A DNA stretch of 64,000 bases from Metabacillus litoralis. Its GTDB lineage: Bacteria > Bacillota > Bacilli > Bacillales > Bacillaceae. Positions 36,466 through 44,478 of the stretch are shown piece after piece. A program made the translations under genes and the position numbers. Each line of letters opens with the position of its first letter. The first letter of the stretch is position 1. The DNA lies in NCBI RefSeq assembly GCF_020524045.1, contig NZ_JAIVKL010000019.1, forward strand, positions 1 through 64,000, written 5' to 3'. Below the pieces are notes generated by a model. The model saw nothing but the letters and a program-made list of their open reading frames with translations. It was not told the origin of the DNA and ran no database searches.

Positions 36466-36744
36466 ATGAAGGAAAAGGAAATAGTAGAAAGCCTCAAGGA
36501 CTTAGAGCTTACGGTAAGGGAGTTAGAATATCAGCTTGAAAACTTTGAAGATATTCATGAAAATCATTTAGAAGATAATGATGTGAGAGCACTTGTTGAT
36601 AAAATTTTAACAGAAAAAGAATATGTAACAAAAAAAGAAATGGATAAAAATATCTACGAATCTCAATTGCAATTAACAAAATGGATTGTTGGAACAGGAA
36701 TCAGTGTAACAACGCTTGTCGTAGGGATACTGCGGTTTTTCTAA
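36466..36744 (+). CDS. Small coiled-coil protein with C-terminal membrane anchor
   Basis: 92 residues from ATG 36466, which follows AAAGGGGGC; the frame extends back to 36382 without a ribosome site. An acidic, Glu/Leu-rich helical part with heptad character (residues 1-70, LKDLELTVRELEYQLENFED) is followed by one membrane segment (WIVGTGISVTTLVVGILRFF) at the very end, so most of it faces the cytoplasm. The layout resembles phage-holin-like or coiled-coil DUF1640-type proteins, but I do not assign a function. It stands alone. Confidence 0.65.
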   Translation: MKEKEIVESLKDLELTVRELEYQLENFEDIHENHLEDNDVRALVDKILTEKEYVTKKEMDKNIYESQLQLTKWIVGTGISVTTLVVGILRFF

Positions 36745-36770
36745 TGTAGAGGCAAAGAGCTAATTAAGGA

Positions 36771-37095
36771 AGTCATACAAAGACGAATAAATCTAAATTC
36801 AATTAAGTTGAAAGAAACAAGTTCGTTCCATTGTGCTGCAGACACTCCATTCTCCGGGGAGGAAGCTAAGCCTCCTCGGCAAGCCTGCGGGGTCTCAGCC
36901 TTTCCTCAATTCCCGTAGGTGCCCTAGTGTCTTCCGCTCCATTCCACTAGTTCTTAAAATTAGTTACAAAATCAAAAAATCTATTGATGACAACAAATAA
37001 AAACCCGAAATATTAGGCGAATAATTATTGAAATATCTCCTAATATTTCGGGTTTGTCACTAGCTTAAATACTTAAGTCATAGCCTCATTTTATC
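36771..37095 (-). repeat. Interspersed repeat, family A copy 2 (inverted, about 325 bp)
   Basis: Reverse complement of the element at 7905-8230, with matching order: GAAGTCATACAAAGACGAATAAA end, GC-rich core (36840-36940), TTCCACTAGTTCTTAAAA, the AAACCCGAAATATT hairpin (37002-37055) and the CATTTT end. Many scattered differences show that the copies are old. Confidence 0.8.
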
Positions 37096-37107
37096 AGTTT
37101 TTATCGT

Positions 37108-37473
37108 TTAATAATATCCACGGTTAAAAGGGCCATCATCTAATGCTGCTCCACCAAGTAATCCTGCACCTAAACCTAATAATCCTGTTGTAAGTGGGCT
37201 AACTCCACCAAAGCCATATTCACCATAACCTGGGGAACCGTACCCCGGTCCATATCCGCCACCAAATCCAGTTCCTGGGTAGCCATAACCTCCGCCGTAA
37301 CCAGCACCTGGATAACCATAGCCACCACCATAACCACTTCCAGGAAAGCCTCCGTATCCGCCGCCATAACCTGCGCCAGGATAACCGTATCCACCACTAC
37401 CATAACCAGCACCTGGATAACCTCCAAATCCACCGCCAAAACCGTATGGTCTTCTCATTGATCTATCTATCAT
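37108..37473 (-). CDS. Gly/Tyr-rich coat-like protein with tandem repeats
   Basis: 121 residues from ATG 37473, which follows GGGAGGATGG; an upstream ATG lies before that site. Residues 8-90 consist of imperfect repeats of YPGAGYGGGYG type, built almost only from Gly, Tyr, Pro, Ala and Ser. The C-terminus is different: VSPLTTGLLGLGAGLLGGAALDD then NRGYY, a short hydrophobic glycine-zipper-like stretch. Gly/Tyr-rich repeat proteins in Bacillus are often spore coat or crust components. A sigma-K-like -10 upstream fits this; the role is inference. Confidence 0.8.
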   Translation of the reverse strand: MIDRSMRRPYGFGGGFGGYPGAGYGSGGYGYPGAGYGGGYGGFPGSGYGGGYGYPGAGYGGGYGYPGTGFGGGYGPGYGSPGYGEYGFGGVSPLTTGLLGLGAGLLGGAALDDGPFNRGYY

Positions 37474-37508
37474 AGGTATCCATCCTCCCAAATGTTAATG
37501 TTACTCTG

Positions 37509-37517
37509 TACTATATG
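37509..37517 (-). promoter_or_regulatory. Sigma-K-like -10 element
   Basis: On the minus strand CATATAGTA matches the sigma-K -10 pattern CATANNNTA, 36 bp before the coat-like gene's start. I do not see a good -35 AC pair at the ideal distance, so the call is tentative. Confidence 0.35.
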
Positions 37518-37850
37518 TGTTTACCTATAAAAATGGGAATGAGTTTTTGGAGAATGGGCTTTTGCCTGTAAAGCAGGGTTTAATTAATATGTATTTTCCT
37601 TTCATTTCTGTATTTAGTTTCTACCAATCAAATTTCACTTCAATTAAATGACAGATGTGCGTTTTCTTCAAAAGATATGTAGGATCAACTTGCAGTTTAA
37701 ATAATAATATTTAGAAAACAACAAATATTCTTATTTATTTTATAATAAAATGTATGAAACCTATTGATTATCCCAAAGAAGAAGAATATACTAAGAAAGT
37801 ACGTTTTTTGAGGTAAGTCGACAATAAACGACAAAATTCTATTTTTTTTC
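37518..37850. other. Intergenic stretch, nothing recognised
   Basis: AT-rich spacer between the minus-strand coat-like gene and the tRNA promoter. A 20-codon ATG frame at 37754 lacks a ribosome site. No hairpin or repeat seen. Confidence 0.5.
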
Positions 37851-37879
37851 TTGCTTCTTTGTTAAAGCCTTGTTATAAT
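37851..37879 (+). promoter_or_regulatory. Promoter of tRNA-Gly
   Basis: TTGCTT (37851-37856), 17-bp spacer, TATAAT (37874-37879), ending 17 bp before the tRNA. Confidence 0.85.
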
Positions 37880-37895
37880 CAAATACATATCCTAG

Positions 37896-37969
37896 GCGGG
37901 TGTAGTTTAGTGGTAAAACCTCAGCCTTCCAAGCTGATGATGAGGGTTCGATTCCCTTCACCCGCTCCA
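37896..37969 (+). tRNA. tRNA-Gly, anticodon TCC
   Basis: Acceptor stem GCGGGTG (37896-37902) pairs with CACCCGC (37959-37965). D arm GTTTAGTGGTAAAAC, anticodon stem CAGCC-TTCCAAG-CTGA with anticodon TCC, T arm GAGGGTTCGATTCCCTT. The discriminator T and CCA are encoded (37966-37969). It has its own promoter and terminator. Confidence 0.97.
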
Positions 37970-37982
37970 TACATATGGTTAC

Positions 37983-38027
37983 AACGCAGTGTTTCGTTTC
38001 TTAGATAAACGAGGCATTGCGTTTTTT
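37983..38027 (+). terminator. Terminator of tRNA-Gly
   Basis: AACGCAGTGTTTCGTTT pairs with AAACGAGGCATTGCGTT (two mismatches), followed by TTTT. Confidence 0.88.
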
Positions 38028-38121
38028 AATGTATCTTTTCTTATTTACTGCTTTGTTTAAACTCTATAATTAATTAGATCTGCTAAAAAGCAAATGATAG
38101 TCATTGATGATCAAAGCTTTT

Positions 38122-38790
38122 TTAACTAATTACCTTGTATGTTGCATCTCCTCCATGGATTTGAGTGAACATTTTTGATAAAGTTTGTAATAATTGATTA
38201 GCATCATTGTTATGCAGGGAAGGCTGAAAATAAATGAGATGTATCGCATTTACTGTGCTTGAAGTGACGGCTGAACGCTTAGAATCTACAAAAGGACTAC
38301 CAAAAGGTCCTTGTTGATCTTGCGAAAGGATTTTATTAGTTAAAACGATATCTCGCTCATTAAGTGCCACATATGTGTCACTGCTTGTCCCAATTTTTAT
38401 TGAAATATTTTCACCTACTAAATGGTCATAATCATAAATCCCTAATGGTATCTGATATTGAAGCGATAAAAAATTATTCATATCTACCGCAGAATTGACA
38501 TTAGTAAGAAAGTGTTGTTTTTGTACACGACGATATAGTGCTTCATTTGATGGACGATAACGATTAGGATCTGTTCCTACTAACTTAAACAATTTCCTCC
38601 ATTCATTTATTGCTGGTATTTCAGTTACTTTTTTATCTAGATAGTCAAAATATAGTGATTCTTGGAATAATTGAAGTCTTCCTTTAAGCATTTGCGGTGA
38701 GTCAGATACATGAATATTTTCATAAGTGACAACACCTATCTTAAAATCAGGACATAATTCCTTAAGTGTATGATCAATCATAATTTCCAT
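38122..38790 (-). CDS. B3/B4 domain protein (PheT-like editing/tRNA-binding domain)
   Basis: 222 residues; ATG 38790 follows TGGAGG on the minus strand. The whole protein is a free-standing B3/B4 domain as in the beta subunit of Phe-tRNA synthetase, with the typical EWRKLFKLVGTDPNRYRPSNEALYRRV and MNNFLSLQYQIPLGIYD blocks. Such proteins are thought to edit or recognise mischarged tRNA or free amino acids; direct evidence is limited. It is divergent from queG. Confidence 0.85.
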   Translation of the reverse strand: MEIMIDHTLKELCPDFKIGVVTYENIHVSDSPQMLKGRLQLFQESLYFDYLDKKVTEIPAINEWRKLFKLVGTDPNRYRPSNEALYRRVQKQHFLTNVNSAVDMNNFLSLQYQIPLGIYDYDHLVGENISIKIGTSSDTYVALNERDIVLTNKILSQDQQGPFGSPFVDSKRSAVTSSTVNAIHLIYFQPSLHNNDANQLLQTLSKMFTQIHGGDATYKVIS

Positions 38791-38892
38791 TATTTAAACC
38801 TCCACAACTGTAGTGAGGTTATTTTAACATATTAGTAGTGATGTTTCGTAAATATGAGCTTCGGCATTTAAATATGAAAGGAGGTACTAAAT

Positions 38893-40035
38893 TTGAATTT
38901 TGAACAATTTAAACAAGAAGTGATTGACTATAGTAAAGAAATTGGAATAGATAAGATTGGATTTACAAGTGCAGGCTTGTTTGAAGAACTAAAGCAACGG
39001 CTCATTACACAGCAGCAACTTGGTTATCAATCAGGTTTTGAAGAATCAGATATTGAAAAACGAGTAACTCCTGTAAAACTATTACCAAAAGCGAGTTCCA
39101 TTATTTCCATTGCACTTGCTTATCCTTCAAAGCTTAAAGACGCACCTAAAAGTACAAAGGAAGATCGCCGTGGAATCTTTTGTCGTGCTTCATGGGGAGA
39201 AGATTATCATACGGTTTTGCGAGATCGGCTAACAAAGCTAGAAAATTTTCTCAAACAACGAATCCCTGATATACAGACAAAATCAATGGTTGATACAGGA
39301 GAATTATCTGATCGTGCTGTTGCAGAGCGTGCTGGAATTGGATGGAGTGGCAAAAACTGTTCAATTATCACACCAGAGTTTGGTTCTTATGTCTATTTAG
39401 GTGAAATGATTACAAACTTTCCCTTTCCACCTGATCAACCTATGGAGGATCAATGTGGTAGCTGTCGCAAATGCTTGGATGTTTGTCCAACAGGAGCTTT
39501 AGTGCAACCTGGACAGCTGGATTCCTCTAAATGTATTGCTTTTTTGACCCAAACCAAGGGATTTTTAGCTGATGAATATCGAACAAAAATAGGCAACCGA
39601 ATTTATGGTTGTGATACCTGTCAAACCGTTTGTCCGGTTAATAAGGGGAAAGATTTCCATTTTCATCCTGAGATGGAACCAGACCCTGAAATTGCTAAGC
39701 CAAAGCTAAAACCATTGTTGAATATAAGTAATCGTGAATTCAAAGAAAAGTATGGACATATTTCTGGATCTTGGCGAGGGAAAAAGCCTCTTCAACGAAA
39801 TGCTATTTTAGCTTTAGCTCATTTTAAAGATAAAACGGCTGTTGATGATTTGATACAATTAGTCCATCAAGATCCAAGACCTGTTATTCGTGGAACAGCG
39901 GCATGGGCTCTTGGTAAAATTGGGGTAACTTCAGTAGAAGCAGAGCTACTAGAAGCTTATGAAAAAGAAAAAGATGAACAGGTGAAAGAGGAAATTCAAA
40001 AAGGTTTAGAATTACTTCATAATAATTTAACTTAG
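38893..40035 (+). CDS. queG: Epoxyqueuosine reductase QueG
   Basis: 380 residues from TTG 38893, following AAAGGAGGTACT. It reduces epoxyqueuosine to queuosine at tRNA position 34 using cobalamin and two [4Fe-4S] clusters. Cluster motifs CGSCRKCLDVCP and CDTCQTVCP are complete, and the cobalamin-site Asp lies in VDTGELSDRAVAERAGIGW. C-terminal HEAT-like repeats (about 300-375, PVIRGTAAWALGKIG) bind the tRNA. In B. subtilis this gene is yhbA, and the same neighbours (yhbB, trmL, prkA) follow here. Confidence 0.96.
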   Translation: MNFEQFKQEVIDYSKEIGIDKIGFTSAGLFEELKQRLITQQQLGYQSGFEESDIEKRVTPVKLLPKASSIISIALAYPSKLKDAPKSTKEDRRGIFCRASWGEDYHTVLRDRLTKLENFLKQRIPDIQTKSMVDTGELSDRAVAERAGIGWSGKNCSIITPEFGSYVYLGEMITNFPFPPDQPMEDQCGSCRKCLDVCPTGALVQPGQLDSSKCIAFLTQTKGFLADEYRTKIGNRIYGCDTCQTVCPVNKGKDFHFHPEMEPDPEIAKPKLKPLLNISNREFKEKYGHISGSWRGKKPLQRNAILALAHFKDKTAVDDLIQLVHQDPRPVIRGTAAWALGKIGVTSVEAELLEAYEKEKDEQVKEEIQKGLELLHNNLT

Positions 40036-40069
40036 GTAGCTTTCTTTATAAATAGGAAGCTGCCTTTTT
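40035..40069 (+). terminator. Intrinsic terminator of queG
   Basis: GGTAGCTTTC pairs with GGAAGCTGCC around a short loop, followed by TTTTTG. It begins at the queG stop codon. Confidence 0.8.
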
Positions 40070-40212
40070 GTATGAATAAACATTTTTATTTTACTTTGTT
40101 TTAATTATCTCATTTAAGATGTATTAAAAGGGTCATGAGTGTAATCACTTTTAAGACTATTTTTCTTCTAAAATCATATATCTTGTAGTAATACATGATG
40201 GTGGTGAAATGA

Positions 40213-41124
40213 ATGAAGCAAATTCTGTCAGAATTAAATCAAGCAAAACTAGAAATGCTTGTAAATAAGAAGCTCATTAAAAATACACGTCAAAATAAAG
40301 AATTACATGCACTTGAAAGAAGATTTCTTTCAAATGAGAAGCGTAAAGCGGAGGTTGTAAAAGGCAGTGCAGAAGTGAAGATTTCTCGAGTGAATGCTAA
40401 GTCAGAGGAATTAAAAGAAGCTGTGTATATTTGCCATTATAAATGGTTAAACAAACAAAAAGATTACTTTTATCTAGAGGAAAGAATTGATCATCGAAAG
40501 GCGACCTTCTATCGAGATGAGCTTGTAGAAGATGATCTTATTGAAATGTACGATAAAAACGAGGGAACTCAAAATCAGACTTCTATAATAGAAGTGAATG
40601 ATCAGGATATAAGAAATAAAGGAGATTTTAGTTATGATCGTCTTGCAGCAGTTCAATATGCTGAGAGATGGTGGAATGATGAAAACCCTAAATATAAAAA
40701 CTTCGAAGTGAATTGTACAAATTTTGTTTCTCAGTGCTTACATGCAGGTAATGCACAAATGCGCGGATATCCAAATCGATCTTCTGGATGGTGGATGCAA
40801 AACAACAACTGGAGTTATAGCTGGTCGGTTGCTAATGCGATGACAAGCTTTCTAAAAAATTCAAAAACGGGTTTGCAAGCTGAAAAAGTTGAGCATGCCG
40901 AGCAGTTAAAGCCTGGAGATGTAATTTGCTATGATTTTCAAGGTGATGGCAGGTTTGATCACACAACATTTGTCGTTGCGAAAGACCCAGAGAATATGCC
41001 TTTAGTTAATGCACAAACTTATAATAGTCGAATGAGATATTGGGCCTACGAGGATTCAACAGCTTATACTCCAAATATAAAGTATGCATTTTTTCGAATC
41101 ATAGATGGTACTAGTTCAAAATAA
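40213..41124 (+). CDS. yhbB: YhbB-like amidase-domain protein
   Basis: 303 residues; ATG 40213 follows GGTGGTGAAATG. The N-terminal 145 residues are charged and helical. The C-terminal amidase-like domain (about 145-300) has the papain-like Cys in NCTNFVSQCLHAG, the His in RFDHTTFVVAK and NAQTYNSR. Length and position match B. subtilis YhbB. Related proteins are predicted cell-wall or peptide hydrolases, but there is no signal peptide. The preceding gap contains only the queG terminator. Confidence 0.88.
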   Translation: MKQILSELNQAKLEMLVNKKLIKNTRQNKELHALERRFLSNEKRKAEVVKGSAEVKISRVNAKSEELKEAVYICHYKWLNKQKDYFYLEERIDHRKATFYRDELVEDDLIEMYDKNEGTQNQTSIIEVNDQDIRNKGDFSYDRLAAVQYAERWWNDENPKYKNFEVNCTNFVSQCLHAGNAQMRGYPNRSSGWWMQNNNWSYSWSVANAMTSFLKNSKTGLQAEKVEHAEQLKPGDVICYDFQGDGRFDHTTFVVAKDPENMPLVNAQTYNSRMRYWAYEDSTAYTPNIKYAFFRIIDGTSSK

Positions 41125-41223
41125 GAATGGTATAATGTTTGTTAGAAACGAGGGTTACTAACCCAAAATAAATGGTGGGGTTTTTCACTCCGCTTTTTTA
41201 CAGAAATAGATGAGGTGACTAAT

Positions 41224-41697
41224 TTGGCATTACATGTAGTTTTATATCAACCAGAAATTCCTGCAAATACTGGGAATATTGCACGTTCTTGTGCAGCAAC
41301 AAATACAACTCTTCACTTAATACGTCCGTTAGGCTTCTCTACAGATGACAAAATGTTAAAAAGAGCAGGCTTAGATTATTGGGAGCATGTAAATGTTGTT
41401 TATCATGATTCATTAGATGAATTATTTGAAACATACTCCTCTGGAGAGTTTTTCTATTTAACAAAATTCGGTCAACAACCACATACTACTTTTGACTACA
41501 GTGATGTTGATAAGGATTACTTTTTTGTTTTCGGTCGTGAAACGACAGGTCTTCCAAAGGATTTGATTCAAGAGAATATGGATAAGTGTTTACGTCTACC
41601 AATGACAGAGCATGTTCGCTCATTAAATTTATCAAATACCGCAGCCATATTAATTTATGAAGCGTTAAGACAGCAAAATTATCCGGGGTTAACATAA
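41224..41697 (+). CDS. trmL: tRNA (cytidine/uridine-34-2'-O)-methyltransferase TrmL
   Basis: 157 residues from TTG 41224, six bases after GAGGTG; the GTG at 41215 lies within that site. Begins MALHVVLYQPEIPANTGNIA, as B. subtilis CspR/TrmL does. SPOUT fold with knot motifs FGRETTGLP and CLRLPMTEHVRSLNLSNTAA. It methylates the wobble ribose of tRNA-Leu. The upstream 90 bp contains a GGTTACTAACC hairpin whose role is unclear. Confidence 0.96.
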   Translation: MALHVVLYQPEIPANTGNIARSCAATNTTLHLIRPLGFSTDDKMLKRAGLDYWEHVNVVYHDSLDELFETYSSGEFFYLTKFGQQPHTTFDYSDVDKDYFFVFGRETTGLPKDLIQENMDKCLRLPMTEHVRSLNLSNTAAILIYEALRQQNYPGLT

Positions 41698-41741
41698 AAA
41701 AGGGTCAATCATTGTTTTGATACAATGATTGACCCTTTTTC
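41697..41741 (+). terminator. Strong two-way terminator after trmL
   Basis: AAAAGGGTCAATCATTGT pairs with ACAATGATTGACCCTTTT, with A and T runs on the two sides. It could also end the minus-strand transcript of the 30-codon gene at 41808-41900. Confidence 0.92.
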
Positions 41742-41807
41742 GCAAGGTTTAGATTACCCTTTGTTTTGGGGCGTAGCTCTAGCACCTTTTTCAAATTTGT
41801 TATCGAA

Positions 41808-41900
41808 TTATTTTTTTACACCAGGCTTGCTTTCGTAACCTGCAGTGAAGATTGCTGTTATGAATGCTAAACTCACACCTAAAATTAATAAAAAGTTCAT
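41808..41900 (-). CDS. 30-residue membrane microprotein
   Basis: ATG 41900 follows GAGGAGGTACAGC, a near-perfect ribosome site. It encodes 30 residues: one hydrophobic segment (FLLILGVSLAFITAIFTAG) and a short polar tail GYESKPGVKK. The stop TAA is at 41810-41808. Nothing else accounts for the strong ribosome site here. Function unknown; it resembles single-pass small proteins that join membrane complexes. It lies between trmL and prkA, on the opposite strand to both. Confidence 0.7.
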   Translation of the reverse strand: MNFLLILGVSLAFITAIFTAGYESKPGVKK

Positions 41901-42243
41901 TGCTGTACCTCCTCAAAAATGGATCTATTCAAGTACACGTGGGAGCTATGCTTTAAGACAGTGTACCAAATACCTCTTGCTATGACATCACCTGCGTAAA
42001 GTTTTGATAAGCGGGACAATTGATTAAATCACCACTCATCGTATGTATAGCATCCCTTTTCAACTACTTTTATTATACCTTAAACCATATGTGATGTGAA
42101 TGTGCAACATATTTTTTTGAAGAATATTTTTGTTGTTTATCTGCTTTTTCACATGTAAAACGAATGTTAAAGGACATCCTCGCATAAAGTGTATTAATCT
42201 GCAGGTGCAGTTAATAGTTCGACCAATGATGAAGGAGGTCCTT

Positions 42244-44139
42244 ATGGATATCTTAAAAAAGATTGAAAAGTATAGGGAAGATGAACAGCGCTTAAAGTGG
42301 GAAGGTACCTTCGTAGAGTATTTGGATATAGTTAAGGAAAAACCTTGGGTTGCTCAATCAGCCCATTCGCGGGTTTACAATATGATTAAAGATGCTGGGA
42401 TTGAAGAGGTAGATGGTAAAAGACGATATAAGTTTTTTGATCACCAACTTTATGGTTTAGAGGATGCATTAGAAAGGCTAGTAGAAGAGTATTTTCATCC
42501 TGCTGCTAAACGATTAGATGTAAGAAAACGTATTTTATTATTGATGGGGCCAGTAAGTGGTGGTAAATCCACTCTTGTTACAATGTTGAAAAGAGGACTT
42601 GAGTCTTATTCATTAACAGATCGGGGTGCAGTTTACGCGATTAAAGGTTGCCCGATGCATGAAGATCCACTACATTTAATTCCACACCATCTTAGAAATG
42701 ATTTTTATGATGAATATGGAATTCGAATTGAAGGAAATCTTTCTCCACTAAATGTAATGAGATTAGAGCAAGAATATGGTGGGCGAATAGAGGATGTTCG
42801 AGTCGAAAGAATTTTCCTATCAGAAGATAAACGAGCTGGTATTGGAACATTTAGCCCATCTGATCCTAAGTCACAAGATATTGCCGACCTAACAGGAAGT
42901 ATAGATTTCTCAACCATTGCAGAATATGGATCAGAGTCAGATCCACGTGCCTATCGCTTTGATGGAGAATTAAATAAAGCAAATCGAGGAATGATGGAGT
43001 TCCAAGAAATGCTAAAATGTGATGAGAAATTTCTATGGCACTTACTTTCATTAACACAAGAAGGTAATTTTAAAGCTGGACGATTCGCTTTAATTTCAGC
43101 TGATGAGCTAATTGTTGCACATACGAATGAAACAGAGTATCGTTCATTTATTTCTAATAAGAAAAATGAAGCCCTCCATTCTCGAATTATTGTGATGCCT
43201 GTGCCTTATAACCTGAAAGTAACAGAAGAAGAACGAATTTATGAAAAAATGATCGGTGAAAGCGATGTTTCAGATGTTCATATTGCTCCACATACACTAA
43301 AAGTAGCGGCCATGTTCACGATCTTAACTCGTCTGAAAGAACCAAAACGCGGTGATATTGATCTTGTGAAAAAAATGAGATTATATGATGGTGAAAGTGT
43401 TGAAGGCTTTAACTCTGTTGATGTGAATGAACTACAAAAAGAGTATAACGATGAAGGAATGGCAGGTATTGATCCTCGTTATGTGATAAATCGTATTTCA
43501 TCAACAATTATCCGTAAGGAAATACCTTCAATCAATGCACTAGATGTGTTACGTGCATTAAAAGAAGGATTAGATCAGCATGCTTCGATCTCAAATGAAG
43601 ACCGTGAAAAATACTTAAACTTCATTTCTGTTGCACGTAAGCTTTATGATGATATGGCAAAGAAAGAAGTTCAAAAAGCATTTGTATACTCCTACGAGGA
43701 ATCTGCAAAAACACTTATGGATAATTACCTTGATAATGTTGAAGCTTATTGTAATAAAAACAAGCTTCGTGATCCTTTAACAGGTGAAGAAATGAATCCA
43801 GATGAAAAATTAATGCGCTCAATTGAAGAACAAATTGGCATTTCTGAAAATGCGAAAAAAGCATTCCGTGAAGAAATCTTAATTCGTATTTCTGCTTATG
43901 CACGTAAAGGAAAGCGATTTGATTACAATTCACACGAACGTCTTCGTGAGGCTATCCAGAAAAAACTTTTTGCAGATCTGAAGGATGTTGTGAAAATTAC
44001 CACATCTTCAAAAACACCAGACGAGCAGCAACTTAAGAAAGTGAATGAAGTTGTCGCACGATTAATTGATGAACATGGTTATAACTCAACATCTGCTAAT
44101 GACTTATTAAGATATGTGGGTAGCTTGTTAAATAGATAA
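42244..44139 (+). CDS. prkA: PrkA serine protein kinase / AAA+ protein
   Basis: 631 residues from ATG 42244, after GAAGGAGGTC; the frame is open back to 42130 without a ribosome site. Same length as B. subtilis PrkA. N-terminal AAA+ domain with Walker A GPVSGGKST (about 101-109); the C-terminal PrkA domain has kinase-like features. In B. subtilis it is expressed in sporulation and influences sigma-K-dependent genes; both kinase and Lon-like protease activities have been proposed. Neighbours trmL and yhbH are conserved. Confidence 0.96.
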   Translation: MDILKKIEKYREDEQRLKWEGTFVEYLDIVKEKPWVAQSAHSRVYNMIKDAGIEEVDGKRRYKFFDHQLYGLEDALERLVEEYFHPAAKRLDVRKRILLLMGPVSGGKSTLVTMLKRGLESYSLTDRGAVYAIKGCPMHEDPLHLIPHHLRNDFYDEYGIRIEGNLSPLNVMRLEQEYGGRIEDVRVERIFLSEDKRAGIGTFSPSDPKSQDIADLTGSIDFSTIAEYGSESDPRAYRFDGELNKANRGMMEFQEMLKCDEKFLWHLLSLTQEGNFKAGRFALISADELIVAHTNETEYRSFISNKKNEALHSRIIVMPVPYNLKVTEEERIYEKMIGESDVSDVHIAPHTLKVAAMFTILTRLKEPKRGDIDLVKKMRLYDGESVEGFNSVDVNELQKEYNDEGMAGIDPRYVINRISSTIIRKEIPSINALDVLRALKEGLDQHASISNEDREKYLNFISVARKLYDDMAKKEVQKAFVYSYEESAKTLMDNYLDNVEAYCNKNKLRDPLTGEEMNPDEKLMRSIEEQIGISENAKKAFREEILIRISAYARKGKRFDYNSHERLREAIQKKLFADLKDVVKITTSSKTPDEQQLKKVNEVVARLIDEHGYNSTSANDLLRYVGSLLNR

Positions 44140-44157
44140 TAGATGTGTAGGGAATGG

Positions 44158-44186
44158 AGCTGGCGATTGTTTGTCAGCTTTTTTTG
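44158..44186 (+). terminator. Intrinsic terminator of prkA
   Basis: AGCTGGC (44158-44164) pairs with GTCAGCT (44173-44179), followed by TTTTTT. Confidence 0.8.
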
Positions 44187-44217
44187 TTGTGGTTGGGAAA
44201 TGAGTGGTGGATGTTCG

Positions 44218-44401
44218 GATACCGTGGCGAGTGGTGTGAAAAGAGCGGAGAATGGTCGATAAAAGAGCGAGCATGACGCGCAAAGATGAGAAGGTGGAGT
44301 GGAAAGTGAGAGTGATGGTCGATCCCGTGGCGAGTGGCGTGAAAATATCAGAGAATGGTCGATAAAAAAGAAAACATGACGCGCAAAGATGAGAAGATGG
44401 A
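44218..44401 (+). repeat. Tandem direct repeat, two units of 103 bp
   Basis: Unit 1 (about 44218-44299) and unit 2 (about 44320-44401) share CCGTGGCGAGTGG (44222 and 44325), AATGGTCGATAAAA (44251 and 44354) and CATGACGCGCAAAGATGAGA (44272 and 44375), all offset by exactly 103 bp. The sequence is purine-rich on the plus strand and richer in G than its surroundings. No supported gene on either strand. Confidence 0.85.
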
Positions 44402-44449
44402 ACGTAATCGAAGTTAAATGGTAATAAAGCGAAAATGAAACACAAATGT

Positions 44450-44474
44450 AAAAGAGAGGGAATCATTCCCTCTC
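44450..44474 (-). terminator. Intrinsic terminator of yhbH (minus strand)
   Basis: GAGAGGGAAT pairs perfectly with ATTCCCTCTC around one base plus the inner pairs, followed on the minus strand by TTTT. It starts a few bases after the yhbH stop. Confidence 0.88.
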
Positions 44475-44478
44475 GTAA

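Noticed and set aside
37150-37470. Regular short repeats suggestive of a CRISPR array
   Set aside because: They are in-frame coding repeats of a Gly/Tyr-rich protein; there are no unique spacers of constant length and no cas genes.
37754-37816. 20-codon frame starting MKPIDYPKEEE
   Set aside because: No ribosome site and nothing else supports translation.
42130-42243. N-terminal extension of PrkA
   Set aside because: The canonical 631-residue start at 42244 has a strong ribosome site; the upstream part is the leader.
44128-44466. Minus-strand frame of 112 codons across the tandem repeat
   Set aside because: No ribosome site; composition reflects the purine-rich repeat and it runs through two terminators.
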